Source of the DNA: an uncultured Dialister sp.
GTDB lineage: Bacteria; Bacillota; Negativicutes; Veillonellales; Dialisteraceae
Assembly (NCBI RefSeq): GCF_900538805.1
Contig: NZ_UPZP01000066.1
Span: 1 to 13,102 of the forward strand
Reading direction: 5' to 3'
DNA length: 13,102 nucleotides
The notes under the pieces are model-generated. The model made no database searches. It had not been told where the DNA came from and was given only the letters and a program-made list of their open reading frames with translations. The translations under genes and the position numbers were made by a program. Below are positions 6,209 through 11,812 of this stretch, in pieces (within the stretch, counting starts at the first letter, position 1; each line of letters opens with the position of its first letter).

Positions 6209-6766
6209 TTACACAATCTTTTCGCCGTGATAGAGTTCGCCATCAATATCCGGTTTCACGCCGTAGCCGATGGACCATTCGCATTTGTACTTAATGGCCT
6301 GGGCATGGATATTCTTCATGCGGTCAATGGTGCGGACCACCTTGGCCGGAACGCCGGCTACCAGGGAGTTCGGCGGAATCTTGGTACCTCCCAGAACTAC
6401 GGCACCGGCAGCTACGATGGAGCCTCTGCCGATAACTGCGCCGTCAAGGATGGTGGCATGCATGCCGATGAGTACATGGTCTTCAATGGTGCAGGCATGA
6501 ACCACAGCGCTGTGGCCGATGGTGACATAGTCCCCGATGATGCAGGGATGGTCGTCTGCTACATGGAGGCAGCAGAGGTCCTGCACATTGGAGCATTCGC
6601 CTACGGAAATATAGTTCACATCGCCCCTGGCTACGACGCCTGGCCAGATGCTGGCATATTTGCCGACTCTGACATCGCCGGACAGGAAGGTGTGGGGAGC
6701 TACAAAAGCATTGGTATCAATCTGCGGAATTTTTCCGTTAAATTCTACGGTAGATAAAGTATACAT
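6209..6766 (-). CDS. Gamma-class carbonic anhydrase family hexapeptide-repeat protein
   Basis: A 185-residue left-handed beta-helix protein of the gamma carbonic anhydrase (YrdA/PaaY-like) group. Hexapeptide repeats run through residues ~20-140 (for example APHTFLSGDVRVGKYASIWPG). Zinc ligands fit H68 (CLHV), H85 (TIGH) and H90 (AVVH), with R47 and D49 (ARGDV) and Q62 (NVQD) also conserved. The family hydrates CO2 reversibly in a trimer, but many single-domain members have no proven activity, so catalysis is not certain. A strong AGGAGG site lies 7 nt before the start. It is a single-gene unit with its own terminator and a TATAAT at 6816-6821. It is flanked by repeat mosaics, and nothing in its context shows a pathway partner. 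Length is typical for the family. Confidence 0.9.
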   Translation of the reverse strand: MYTLSTVEFNGKIPQIDTNAFVAPHTFLSGDVRVGKYASIWPGVVARGDVNYISVGECSNVQDLCCLHVADDHPCIIGDYVTIGHSAVVHACTIEDHVLIGMHATILDGAVIGRGSIVAAGAVVLGGTKIPPNSLVAGVPAKVVRTIDRMKNIHAQAIKYKCEWSIGYGVKPDIDGELYHGEKIV

Positions 6767-6815
6767 GTAAATGCCTCCTAAAATATTAAATGCATTTCGA
6801 TATTTCTATGTTTAT

Positions 6816-6821
6816 ATTATA
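6816..6821 (-). promoter_or_regulatory. Candidate -10 box of the carbonic anhydrase-like gene
   Basis: TATAAT on the minus strand, 49 nt upstream of the start codon in a very AT-rich stretch. No good -35 is found at 16-18 bp, so this is a tentative promoter. Confidence 0.4.
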
Positions 6822-6966
6822 CTATAACTTGTCCAGCTTAGCTATGATATTTTTAGATTTTTCTCAATTCATATAACTTATACACATTATTAGATAGGAC
6901 TTCTTTGGAGGAGCTGGGTTCAAAGGGTTCTGCGCACTTTGGGCGCGAAAGGTTCTTAAGATTGAC

Positions 6967-7012
6967 GGGGCTTTCGCCCCGAGGGTTCTTAAGTTTGACG
7001 GCCCTACGGGCC
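6967..7012. repeat. Variable-stem hairpins, cluster 2
   Basis: Two consecutive copies of the module GGTTCTTAAGWTTGAC-hairpin-GAGGGTT. The first hairpin is GGGGC-tttc-GCCCC (6967-6980), the second GGCCC-tac-GGGCC (7000-7012). Upstream, at 6931-6946, a related GCGCACTTTGGGCGC hairpin carries one stem mismatch. Confidence 0.75.
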
Positions 7013-7027
7013 GAGGGTTGAGGTATC

Positions 7028-7138
7028 GCCATTGGAGCCACGGCGTGGCTCGGGTTCAAAAGGTTCAGAGGGTTCAAAGGTTTCAGAGGGGAAGGTATCG
7101 CCGCCTTTGGCGGCGATGAGTATATAGTCAGCGTTACG
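7028..7138. repeat. 111-bp hairpin/GGTTC block, copy 2
   Basis: Ungapped partner of 2084-2194. The first hairpin is GAGCCAC-ggc-GTGGCTC (7035-7051), where copy 1 has GAGCCGC-tag-GCGGCTC. One stem pair has changed on both sides (G:C against A:T) and the loop is replaced. The second hairpin (7097-7117) is unchanged. Confidence 0.8.
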
Positions 7139-7145
7139 TACTTTA

Positions 7146-7239
7146 CTTCCCGCCTCCCACCGTCATCCTGAGCGCAGCGAAGGATCTCGGTACGTGTCAC
7201 TTATGAGGCAAATGCTGTTAAATACCAGTCGGCGGGAAG
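7146..7239. repeat. 94-bp terminal-inverted-repeat element, copy 3
   Basis: Ends CTTCCCGCC and GGCGGGAAG are perfect. The core is CATCCTGAGCGCAGCGAAGG then ATCTCGGTAC, so both sides of the internal ATTCT/AGAAT pair have changed together to ATCCT/AGGAT. Confidence 0.8.
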
Positions 7240-7352
7240 GCTGCCGATTGGCAGTCAGGAAAGCATAGAGTATCTTTTCGGCTTGCAGCCTCGTACACCC
7301 CCGCGCCACTTCGTGGCCCTCTCCCCCTAAAGGGGGCGCAAGGACGTTACGG

Positions 7353-7850
7353 GATTGGGTTTTGTGTCTCCAGTGCTGCATGACGGAGAGCTAAAGCCTC
7401 CTTCCATAGGAAGGAGGTGTCGCCATAGGCGACGGAGGATAGGGGCGTGGATTAGACGATAGAAATCAGATATCAGACGTCAGACTGCGTTTCATGCTTT
7501 CCTTCCCGCCCTCATCGTCATTCTGAACGAAGTGAAGAATCTCGGTACGCGCCACAGATGAGTCACTCGGTAATAAATACCAGTCGGCGGGAAGGAGCCA
7601 CTAAGCAGTCAGCCCAGAATCTTTCGGTGTTCCTCAGGGCTTCGCCCAGCTCCATTCCGGTCGGGCAAACAAAAGGAAAGTGCCTCTAAATTTCTCGTTT
7701 CCCCTTGAGGGGAACGCCTCGAAGAGGCAAAGGGTGTAGAAGTGTAAGAATGATAATGTTGCTCCATTGCTGCTCTACGCAGGGCCAACTTTGCCCGACT
7801 TGGCAATCCTATGCAGGATTGCCACCTGAGGAAGGAGCCTTCGTTACGTG
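7353..7850. repeat. Composite block repeated from the left edge
   Basis: Matches 1-570 in the same order: the first 158 bp without gaps, then the terminal-inverted-repeat element, then GGGCTTCGCCCAGCTCCATT and downstream sequence, then the GGCAATCCT/AGGATTGCC hairpin (7802-7823). Middle parts differ by small insertions and deletions, so the copies are diverged or rebuilt from modules. Confidence 0.8.
7502..7594. repeat. 93-bp terminal-inverted-repeat element, copy 4
   Basis: Perfect ends CTTCCCGCC/GGCGGGAAG, core CATTCTGAACGAAGTGAAG then AATCTCGGTAC. It lies inside the composite block, as copy 1 does at the left edge. Confidence 0.8.
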
Positions 7851-7855
7851 CTTTC

Positions 7856-7950
7856 CTTCCCGCCCACACTGTCATTCTGAGCCGCAGGCGAAGAATCTCG
7901 GTACTCGAAGCATATGAGACAATCGGTAGTAAATACCAGTCGGCGGGAAG
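7856..7950. repeat. 95-bp terminal-inverted-repeat element, copy 5
   Basis: Perfect ends CTTCCCGCC/GGCGGGAAG. The core is slightly longer: CATTCTGAGCCGCAGGCGAAG then AATCTCGGTAC. The hairpin tip therefore differs while the outer pairing is kept. Confidence 0.8.
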
Positions 7951-8042
7951 GAGCTATCTGGCGTCAATTTTCGGTGTTTCTCATGGCTCCGCCCGGCTGC
8001 TGACGGTCTCGCAAATAGAAGAAAGAGCCCTCATTTCAAAAT

Positions 8043-8092
8043 AAAAAGGGGACTGTGAAGAAATGATTGAACATTTTTTCACAGCCCCTTTT
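8043..8092 (-). terminator. Rho-independent terminator of metY
   Basis: On the minus strand the arms AAGGGGCTGTGAA and TTCACAGTCCCCTT (one bulge/mismatch) enclose an ~18-nt loop and are followed by a T-run. It lies ~65 nt after the metY stop codon. The interval holds a direct repeat of TTATATTGGT and nothing else. Confidence 0.85.
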
Positions 8093-8155
8093 ATATTGGT
8101 TTATATTGGTGCCGCCCCGTTCCCGGGTGCCGCCCTTTATGGTATTTCCTAAGAA

Positions 8156-9439
8156 TCAGATTTTAGAAAGTGCCTGTTCCACATCTTCCAGGAGGTCGTC
8201 GATATTTTCGATGCCCACGGAAATACGGACGGTGCCTGGGGTGATGCCGGCGGCTCTCTGGGCTTCTTCATCCAGCTGCTGGTGGGTGGTGGAAGCGGGA
8301 TGAACCACCAGGGACTTGGAGTCCCCTACGTTGGCCAGGTCGGAGAAAATGTCCAGGTTGTCGATGAAGTCTCTGGCTGCCTTGAAGCCGTCCTTCAGTT
8401 CGATGGAGAAGATGGAGCCTGCGCCCTTGGGCAGGTATTTCTGCTGGAGCTTATGGTACGGAGAGGATTCGAGGCCCGGATAGTTGACTTTAGCCACCTT
8501 CGGATGCTTTTCAAGGAATTCAGCCAGCTTCTGGGCGTTGGATACGTGACGTTCTACGCGGAGAGACAGGGTTTCCAGGCCCTGGATGAAGAACCAGGAG
8601 GAAATGGGGGAAATGGCTGCGCCGGTATCGCGGAGGACCTTGGCGCGGATGCGGGTGACAAAGCCTGCGCCCGGTACGTCGGTGGCAAAATTGATGCCGT
8701 GGTAGGAAGCGTCGGGGTTGGCAAAATGGGGATATCTTTCCGGCTGGTTCCAGTCGAATTTGCCGTTTTCAATGATGGCGCCGCCCAGGGTGGTTCCGTG
8801 GCCGCCGATGAATTTGGTGGTGGAATGGATGACTACGTCAAGGCCATGTTCCAGCGGACGGAAGAGGTAAGGGGTGGCAAAGGTATTGTCGATGAGCACC
8901 GGCAGATGATGGGCATGGGCAATGTCGCGGATGGCGTCAAAGTCGGGGATATTGATGGCCGGGTTGCCCAGGGTTTCGATGTACACAGCCTTTGTATTTT
9001 CTGTGATGGCTGCTTCGATTTCTTCCGGATGGTCCGGGTTTACGAATTTGGTATGAATGCCCAGCTGCGGAAGGGTATCGGTGAAGAGTTCATAGGTGCC
9101 GCCGTAGAGGGTGGAAGCGGAAACGATTTCATCGCCGGCGCCGGCAATGTTCAGGATGGAGTAGGTCACAGCCGCAGCGCCGCTGGCTACTGCCAGGCCT
9201 GCGGTGCCTCCTTCCAGGGCTGCCAGTCTCTTTTCCAGTACGTCCTGGGTTGGGTTTGTAAGACGGCCGTAAATGAAGCCGGGCTTCCGAAGGGCAAAGA
9301 GGTCTTCCCCTTCCTGTGCGTCGTGGAATACGTAGGAAGTGGTCTGGTAAATCGGAACAGCTCTGGCTCCTGTGGTGGGATCCGGTACCTGTCCTGCATG
9401 CTGCTGAAGGGTTTCAAAACGATATTTCTTGTCTGCCAT
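8156..9439 (-). CDS. metY: O-acetylhomoserine sulfhydrylase (aminocarboxypropyltransferase)
   Basis: A 427-residue Cys/Met-metabolism PLP enzyme that joins O-acetylhomoserine with sulfide to give homocysteine, the direct-sulfhydrylation route to methionine; some members also act as cysteine synthase. Visible residues: YGR phosphate-binding motif (Y57, R59), TLYGGTYELF (110-119), the PLP-ring Asp in IDNTFATPY (D184), and the Schiff-base lysine in HSTTKFIGGHG (K209). Length and the long form of the fold match the sulfhydrylase subgroup better than cystathionine synthases or lyases. A GGAGG site sits 8 nt before the start. The gene is alone in its unit, behind a cysteine-type T-box and a further ~240-nt structured leader. 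Expression should therefore rise when charged tRNA-Cys runs low, tying this enzyme to sulfur amino-acid supply. Confidence 0.93.
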   Translation of the reverse strand: MADKKYRFETLQQHAGQVPDPTTGARAVPIYQTTSYVFHDAQEGEDLFALRKPGFIYGRLTNPTQDVLEKRLAALEGGTAGLAVASGAAAVTYSILNIAGAGDEIVSASTLYGGTYELFTDTLPQLGIHTKFVNPDHPEEIEAAITENTKAVYIETLGNPAINIPDFDAIRDIAHAHHLPVLIDNTFATPYLFRPLEHGLDVVIHSTTKFIGGHGTTLGGAIIENGKFDWNQPERYPHFANPDASYHGINFATDVPGAGFVTRIRAKVLRDTGAAISPISSWFFIQGLETLSLRVERHVSNAQKLAEFLEKHPKVAKVNYPGLESSPYHKLQQKYLPKGAGSIFSIELKDGFKAARDFIDNLDIFSDLANVGDSKSLVVHPASTTHQQLDEEAQRAAGITPGTVRISVGIENIDDLLEDVEQALSKI

Positions 9440-9492
9440 AATAATTGCCTCCGTATCTATTTCATAGGTTATTTTTCAGTCAAATTATAGTT

Positions 9493-9531
9493 TCACATCA
9501 TGCTGTCTCTTCGACATCGTATCCCTGCCAT
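9493..9531 (-). CDS. Possible 12-residue leader peptide upstream of metY
   Basis: A short minus-strand frame, MAGIRCRRDSMM, with an AGGAGG site (GGAGG at 9540-9544) spaced 8 nt from its ATG. That is as good a site as the real genes have. It ends 53 nt before metY. The site lies in the loop of a small hairpin (TCCTAT/ATAGGA), and the peptide contains one Cys and ends in two Met codons. A role in translation-coupled control of metY is conceivable, but the frame is short enough to be chance. Confidence 0.3.
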   Translation of the reverse strand: MAGIRCRRDSMM

Positions 9532-9616
9532 ATCCTATTCCTCCTCTTCTTATAGGAATCTTCCCAGGAAATTTTCCTGTCCGGACTCTGCCGTGAAGGT
9601 ACGTTCCTGTACCTCT

Positions 9617-9640
9617 GCGCTGTATCGGGCGTCTCCCGGA
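9617..9640 (-). repeat. Copy of the T-box stem III-like motif in the metY leader
   Basis: On the minus strand this reads CCGGGAGACGCCCGATACAG followed by CGC. Inside the T-box, 9788-9813 carries the closely similar CGGGAGCTCCCGATACAG then AGCGC. The copy lies downstream of the T-box terminator, so it is either a remnant of a second T-box or a separate hairpin. Nearby are further small hairpins (AGGTAC/GTACCT and CAGGAA/TTCCTG). Confidence 0.6.
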
Positions 9641-9679
9641 TATGTACACACGGTCTCTCTGAAAAGACGGCTTATAAAT

Positions 9680-9709
9680 AAAAAAACTCCCGTCCTTTAC
9701 CAGGACGAG
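9680..9709 (-). terminator. T-box regulatory terminator
   Basis: Minus-strand arms CTCGTCC and GGACGGG followed by AG and seven T residues. The left arm overlaps the 3' half of the antiterminator, as in other T-box leaders, making the two folds exclusive. Confidence 0.9.
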
Positions 9710-9942
9710 AGACTCGTGTTTCCACCTAATATTTCCACCTGCGTTGCCACAGGCAGCTCATGAGGTACTTGGTCATGCCGCATACCCGCGCTCTGTATCG
9801 GGAGCTCCCGGGAAGGCCTACGTTTTCCTTTAGCCCGCCAAACTCAGAAATGCACTTCACATCCCTATCCATATCCGCTTCCACTCTCCGGACTCGCTTT
9901 GCTGTATTCAGGACCCTACTCTTTTCTTCCTCGTTTGAAGTT
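9680..9942 (-). promoter_or_regulatory. T-box riboswitch, cysteine (UGC) specifier
   Basis: A full T-box leader reads on the minus strand. Stem I carries an AGTA motif and a GAGTGGAAGC apical segment. The specifier loop GAAG-TGC-ATTTCTGAG aligns with the B. subtilis glyQS loop GAAA-GGC-ATTCTTGAG, placing the codon TGC (Cys) at 9852-9854. Then comes a stem III-type hairpin (9788-9813) and the antiterminator box AGGTGGAAACACG (9715-9727), followed by the competing terminator. The TGGA of the box would pair with a tRNA ending UCCA, that is discriminator U, as tRNA-Cys has; this independently supports cysteine over valine. The box departs by one base from TGGNACCRCG. Uncharged tRNA-Cys should allow read-through into metY. 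Confidence 0.9.
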
Positions 9943-9948
9943 GAATCA

Positions 9949-9977
9949 ACTTTACCACGGCATTTTCATTTTGTCAA
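9949..9977 (-). promoter_or_regulatory. Promoter of the T-box-metY unit
   Basis: Minus strand: perfect -35 TTGACA (9972-9977), 17-bp spacer and -10 TAAAGT (9949-9954). Transcription would begin near 9942, just ahead of stem I. It lies 25 bp beyond the trpF stop, with no clear terminator between, so some read-through from trpF is possible. Confidence 0.8.
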
Positions 9978-10002
9978 GAAAAAATATGACCTTTGAGAAA
10001 TA

Positions 10003-10617
10003 TTATTTTCCCTCCGCTTCCTCTACAGCATGGATAAATGCCTTGATTTTATCGGGGTCCTTCCCTCTTTTTCCATCATATTCCACACCGGAAGAAACGT
10101 CCACCATCCAGGGATGGACCTTCCTGATGGCGTCTCCCACGTTGGAAGGCGTCAAACCGCCGGCCAGGATAAATTTCCGCCCCCTGGCAGGAATCTTTTC
10201 CAGACAGGCCCAGTCGAAGGGTTTCCCACTGCCCGGAGCCGCCGCGTCAAAGAGATAGGCAGAAATCCGGGGATGCTCTTCAAAAAGGGGCACCCGGTCC
10301 TTCACATTCACCGCACGGATGATGGGGATATGCACTTTAGAAAGAATTTCTTTGTCCAAGCTGCCATGAACCTGCAGCACATCGAAACCTGCCTCTTCTA
10401 TGCGCTCTGCCTGGGCCAGGGTAGGTGAAACGGTGACTGCCGCCCTTTTAATTTCACGGGGCAGGGCCTTCATGATTTCCGCCGCTTCTTCTATGGTGAT
10501 GTTTCTTCTGCTTTTTTCACAGAAAAGCACCATGCCCGCAAAATCCACCTGGGACGGAGGAAGATAGGCCGCTTCTTTCGGCGATGTGAGACCGCATATT
10601 TTAATTCTTGTCCTCAT
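10003..10617 (-). CDS. trpF: Phosphoribosylanthranilate isomerase
   Basis: A 204-residue TIM-barrel enzyme that isomerises N-(5-phosphoribosyl)anthranilate in tryptophan synthesis. The N-terminal RIKICGLT holds the catalytic Cys (C8); the catalytic Asp fits LFDA (D124); the phosphate-binding ends are GSGKPFDW (129-136), LAGGLTPSNV (151-160) and VDVSSGVE (172-179). Length is typical. The start at 10617 leaves a 10-nt gap after the upstream gene and has GGAGG 4 nt ahead; the ATG at 10641 would overlap the upstream gene and add eight non-conserved residues. It is co-transcribed with the ATPase-Asp23 gene and stands apart from any other trp gene in this window. No strong terminator follows, only a weak AT-rich inverted repeat. 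Confidence 0.93.
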   Translation of the reverse strand: MRTRIKICGLTSPKEAAYLPPSQVDFAGMVLFCEKSRRNITIEEAAEIMKALPREIKRAAVTVSPTLAQAERIEEAGFDVLQVHGSLDKEILSKVHIPIIRAVNVKDRVPLFEEHPRISAYLFDAAAPGSGKPFDWACLEKIPARGRKFILAGGLTPSNVGDAIRKVHPWMVDVSSGVEYDGKRGKDPDKIKAFIHAVEEAEGK

Positions 10618-10627
10618 GGCCCCTCCA

Positions 10628-11461
10628 TTACCATGCCACACCGGTGGTAAGGTTGATTTTGATGGTTTCCAGGGACATGCCGGTGGTATATTCGATTTCC
10701 CGCTGGATTCTATCCCGCATGGTGTGAATCACATTTTTAATATCCTGGGGCGTGCCGGTGCGGACAGTGACATCCAGATAAAGGATGAGTCCGTTCACCT
10801 GGCTTTCGCTCTTTTTGCTCCGCACGTGACGGATTTTAATCTTCTTCAGCCCGCCGGCGGCGTAATTGACAAGGTCCTCTATGACCTTGTCGGAAAAAGT
10901 AAGCTTGCCGTAATAGCTGAAAACAGGACGAACCACGGACCTTTCATTCCATTCGCTGAACCGCTTCGGTTCCTTTTTCCTGCTCCGTAAAAAGCGAAGG
11001 GGGTCCACCATGTATCCTTTGAAATAGGGCTTCAGTTCCATGGTAGGCACGGGGATGACATGCTTTCCCTCCTTATTTCTGGCCTCATTGGCCTTCAGCA
11101 TATCCTCCGGCCGGGCCACATCTTCAATACGGATGTATTTCGCAGGCATGGGAAGCTCCAACGCCTTGGCAATGGTCACCACCATGCGGTCCGAAGTGCC
11201 CAGGATGAGTACCCGTTTAGGATTGATTTTCAGGAGCGCCGCCTTCACCTCATCCCGCTGCTCCTTATCCCAGAAAATGGCCCGCCGCACCGCCTTCAGC
11301 CGGCTTTCTTCCCTTTTCGCCGATTTCCCTGCTACAATGCGGCTGTGATAGATGAGGATGCCGTCATCAATAATGCAGGATGCTTTATTTTCATAGGCTA
11401 TCACCAGGGCCCTGTCGCTCTTCCCGGTACCCGGCGGCCCGTAAAATCCAATCACTTCCAT
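10628..11461 (-). CDS. P-loop ATPase fused to an Asp23/Gls24 domain
   Basis: A 277-residue two-domain protein. The N-terminal part begins with a Walker A loop, GFYGPPGTGKS (5-15), followed by mixed alpha/beta sequence; KRVLILGTSD (82-91) is a possible strand of the nucleotide fold. A basic linker (RSRKKEPKR, 159-167) precedes the C-terminal domain (~185-275): YYGKLTFSDKVIEDLV, then NGLILYLDVTVRTG and IQREIEYTTGMSLETIKINL, the pattern of Asp23/Gls24 alkaline-shock proteins. Those proteins act at the membrane or envelope in Gram-positive bacteria; the joined ATPase suggests nucleotide-driven control, but its substrate is unknown. GGAG lies 7 nt before the start at 11461; the ATG at 11467 sits one base after it, and the frame to 11581 crosses a terminator. 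It is the first gene of the unit with trpF. No signal peptide or membrane span is seen. Confidence 0.8.
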   Translation of the reverse strand: MEVIGFYGPPGTGKSDRALVIAYENKASCIIDDGILIYHSRIVAGKSAKREESRLKAVRRAIFWDKEQRDEVKAALLKINPKRVLILGTSDRMVVTIAKALELPMPAKYIRIEDVARPEDMLKANEARNKEGKHVIPVPTMELKPYFKGYMVDPLRFLRSRKKEPKRFSEWNERSVVRPVFSYYGKLTFSDKVIEDLVNYAAGGLKKIKIRHVRSKKSESQVNGLILYLDVTVRTGTPQDIKNVIHTMRDRIQREIEYTTGMSLETIKINLTTGVAW

Positions 11462-11492
11462 AGCCATTCTCCTTTCATGATTTCTTTTCACC

Positions 11493-11501
11493 ATTATACC
11501 A
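11493..11501 (-). promoter_or_regulatory. Extended -10 promoter of the ATPase-Asp23/trpF unit
   Basis: TGGTATAAT on the minus strand, a perfect -10 with the TGN extension. No -35 of quality is present at 16-18 bp, which an extended -10 can tolerate. It lies 31 nt before the start codon and directly after the murB terminator. Confidence 0.65.
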
Positions 11502-11512
11502 TGAAGGCATAT

Positions 11513-11557
11513 AAAAAGGGTCTTGATGAAATGATGAACATTTCTCAAGGCCCTTTC
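11513..11557 (-). terminator. Probable terminator of murB
   Basis: Minus-strand arms AAAGGGCCTTGA and TCAAGACCCTTT (one mismatch) with an inner AAATG/CATTT pair, followed by a T-run. It lies ~255 nt after the murB stop, with a palindromic element in between. It could also act as a leader hairpin, but it sits upstream of the next promoter. Confidence 0.75.
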
Positions 11558-11585
11558 TGTGGGTTCAAAAGATGTGCGCACCTAG

Positions 11586-11744
11586 GGAAGCACTGATTCA
11601 TTCGCAGAATCGAATTTCATATGTATTTTTATCCAATGCTTCGTCATAAGTCTCCTTAAATAGCTCGCTATTCGCGTCGACTTATTCCTTGCATTGAATA
11701 AAAATCCAAGAATGAAATCCGATAACGATTTAATCAGCGCTTCC
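11586..11744. mobile_element. 159-bp palindromic MITE, IS5-like, CTAG target duplication
   Basis: Terminal inverted repeats GGAAGCACTGATT (11586-11598) and AATCAGCGCTTCC (11732-11744; 12 of 13 paired) are flanked on each side by CTAG (11582-11585 and 11745-11748). IS5-group transposases target and duplicate CTAG, and IS5 ends begin GGAAG. The arms continue to pair inward (ATTTCAT and ATTTTTAT...CAATGC on the left against GCATTGAATAAAAAT and ATGAAAT on the right), then ATAAGTC/GACTTAT, down to a perfect centre AATAGC-TC-GCTATT at 11659-11672. There is no coding capacity. It is AT-rich compared with the GC-rich repeats around it and interrupts one of their hairpin modules. Confidence 0.8.
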
Positions 11745-11748
11745 CTAG

Positions 11749-11812
11749 ACACGCCTATGGGCGTGAGGGTTCTACAGTTTAACCGGCCTGAAGGGTCGCA
11801 CAGGAAACGGGA
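11749..11812. repeat. Remnant of the variable-stem hairpin array
   Basis: Right of the palindromic element lies the hairpin CACGCC-tatg-GGCGTG (11750-11765), then GAGGGTTCTACAGTTTAAC and a decayed CCGGCC hairpin. The left partner of the interrupted array is GGGTTCAAAAGAT with GTGCGCAC (11561-11581). This dates the insertion after the array. Confidence 0.6.

Larger units (their letters stand above)
6908..7990. repeat. Longest intergenic repeat mosaic
   Basis: About 1.1 kb without a credible gene. In order: variable-stem hairpins (6928-7012), the second 111-bp hairpin/GGTTC block (7028-7138), a terminal-inverted-repeat element (7146-7239), a unique-looking spacer (7240-7345), the composite block that also forms the window's left edge (7353-7850, with another element at 7502-7594), and a final element copy (7856-7950). 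Open frames here (for example 7609-7875 minus, 7705-8044 plus) only read through repeats. Confidence 0.85.

Noticed and set aside
8282..9490. 402-residue plus-strand open frame opposite metY
   Set aside because: Antisense shadow of a strongly conserved PLP enzyme; no ribosome site or family motifs, and it runs into the metY leader.
9617..9640. A second complete T-box
   Set aside because: Only the stem III-like hairpin is repeated. No stem I, specifier loop or antiterminator-terminator pair could be found downstream of the first terminator.
9440..9680. Possible SAM (S-box) riboswitch in front of metY
   Set aside because: The conserved S-box core around the GGCC...ATGAAA and CAGCAACC segments is absent. 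The upstream element is a T-box instead.
9850..9857. Reading the T-box specifier as GTG (valine)
   Set aside because: Alignment to the glyQS specifier loop puts TGC in register, the following base A fits the usual purine, and TGGA in the antiterminator matches the discriminator U of tRNA-Cys but not the A of tRNA-Val.
11586..11744. Palindrome as murB's own terminator
   Set aside because: No T-run follows either arm and the CTAG-flanked ends match an insertion. A better terminator with a T-run lies at 11513-11557.
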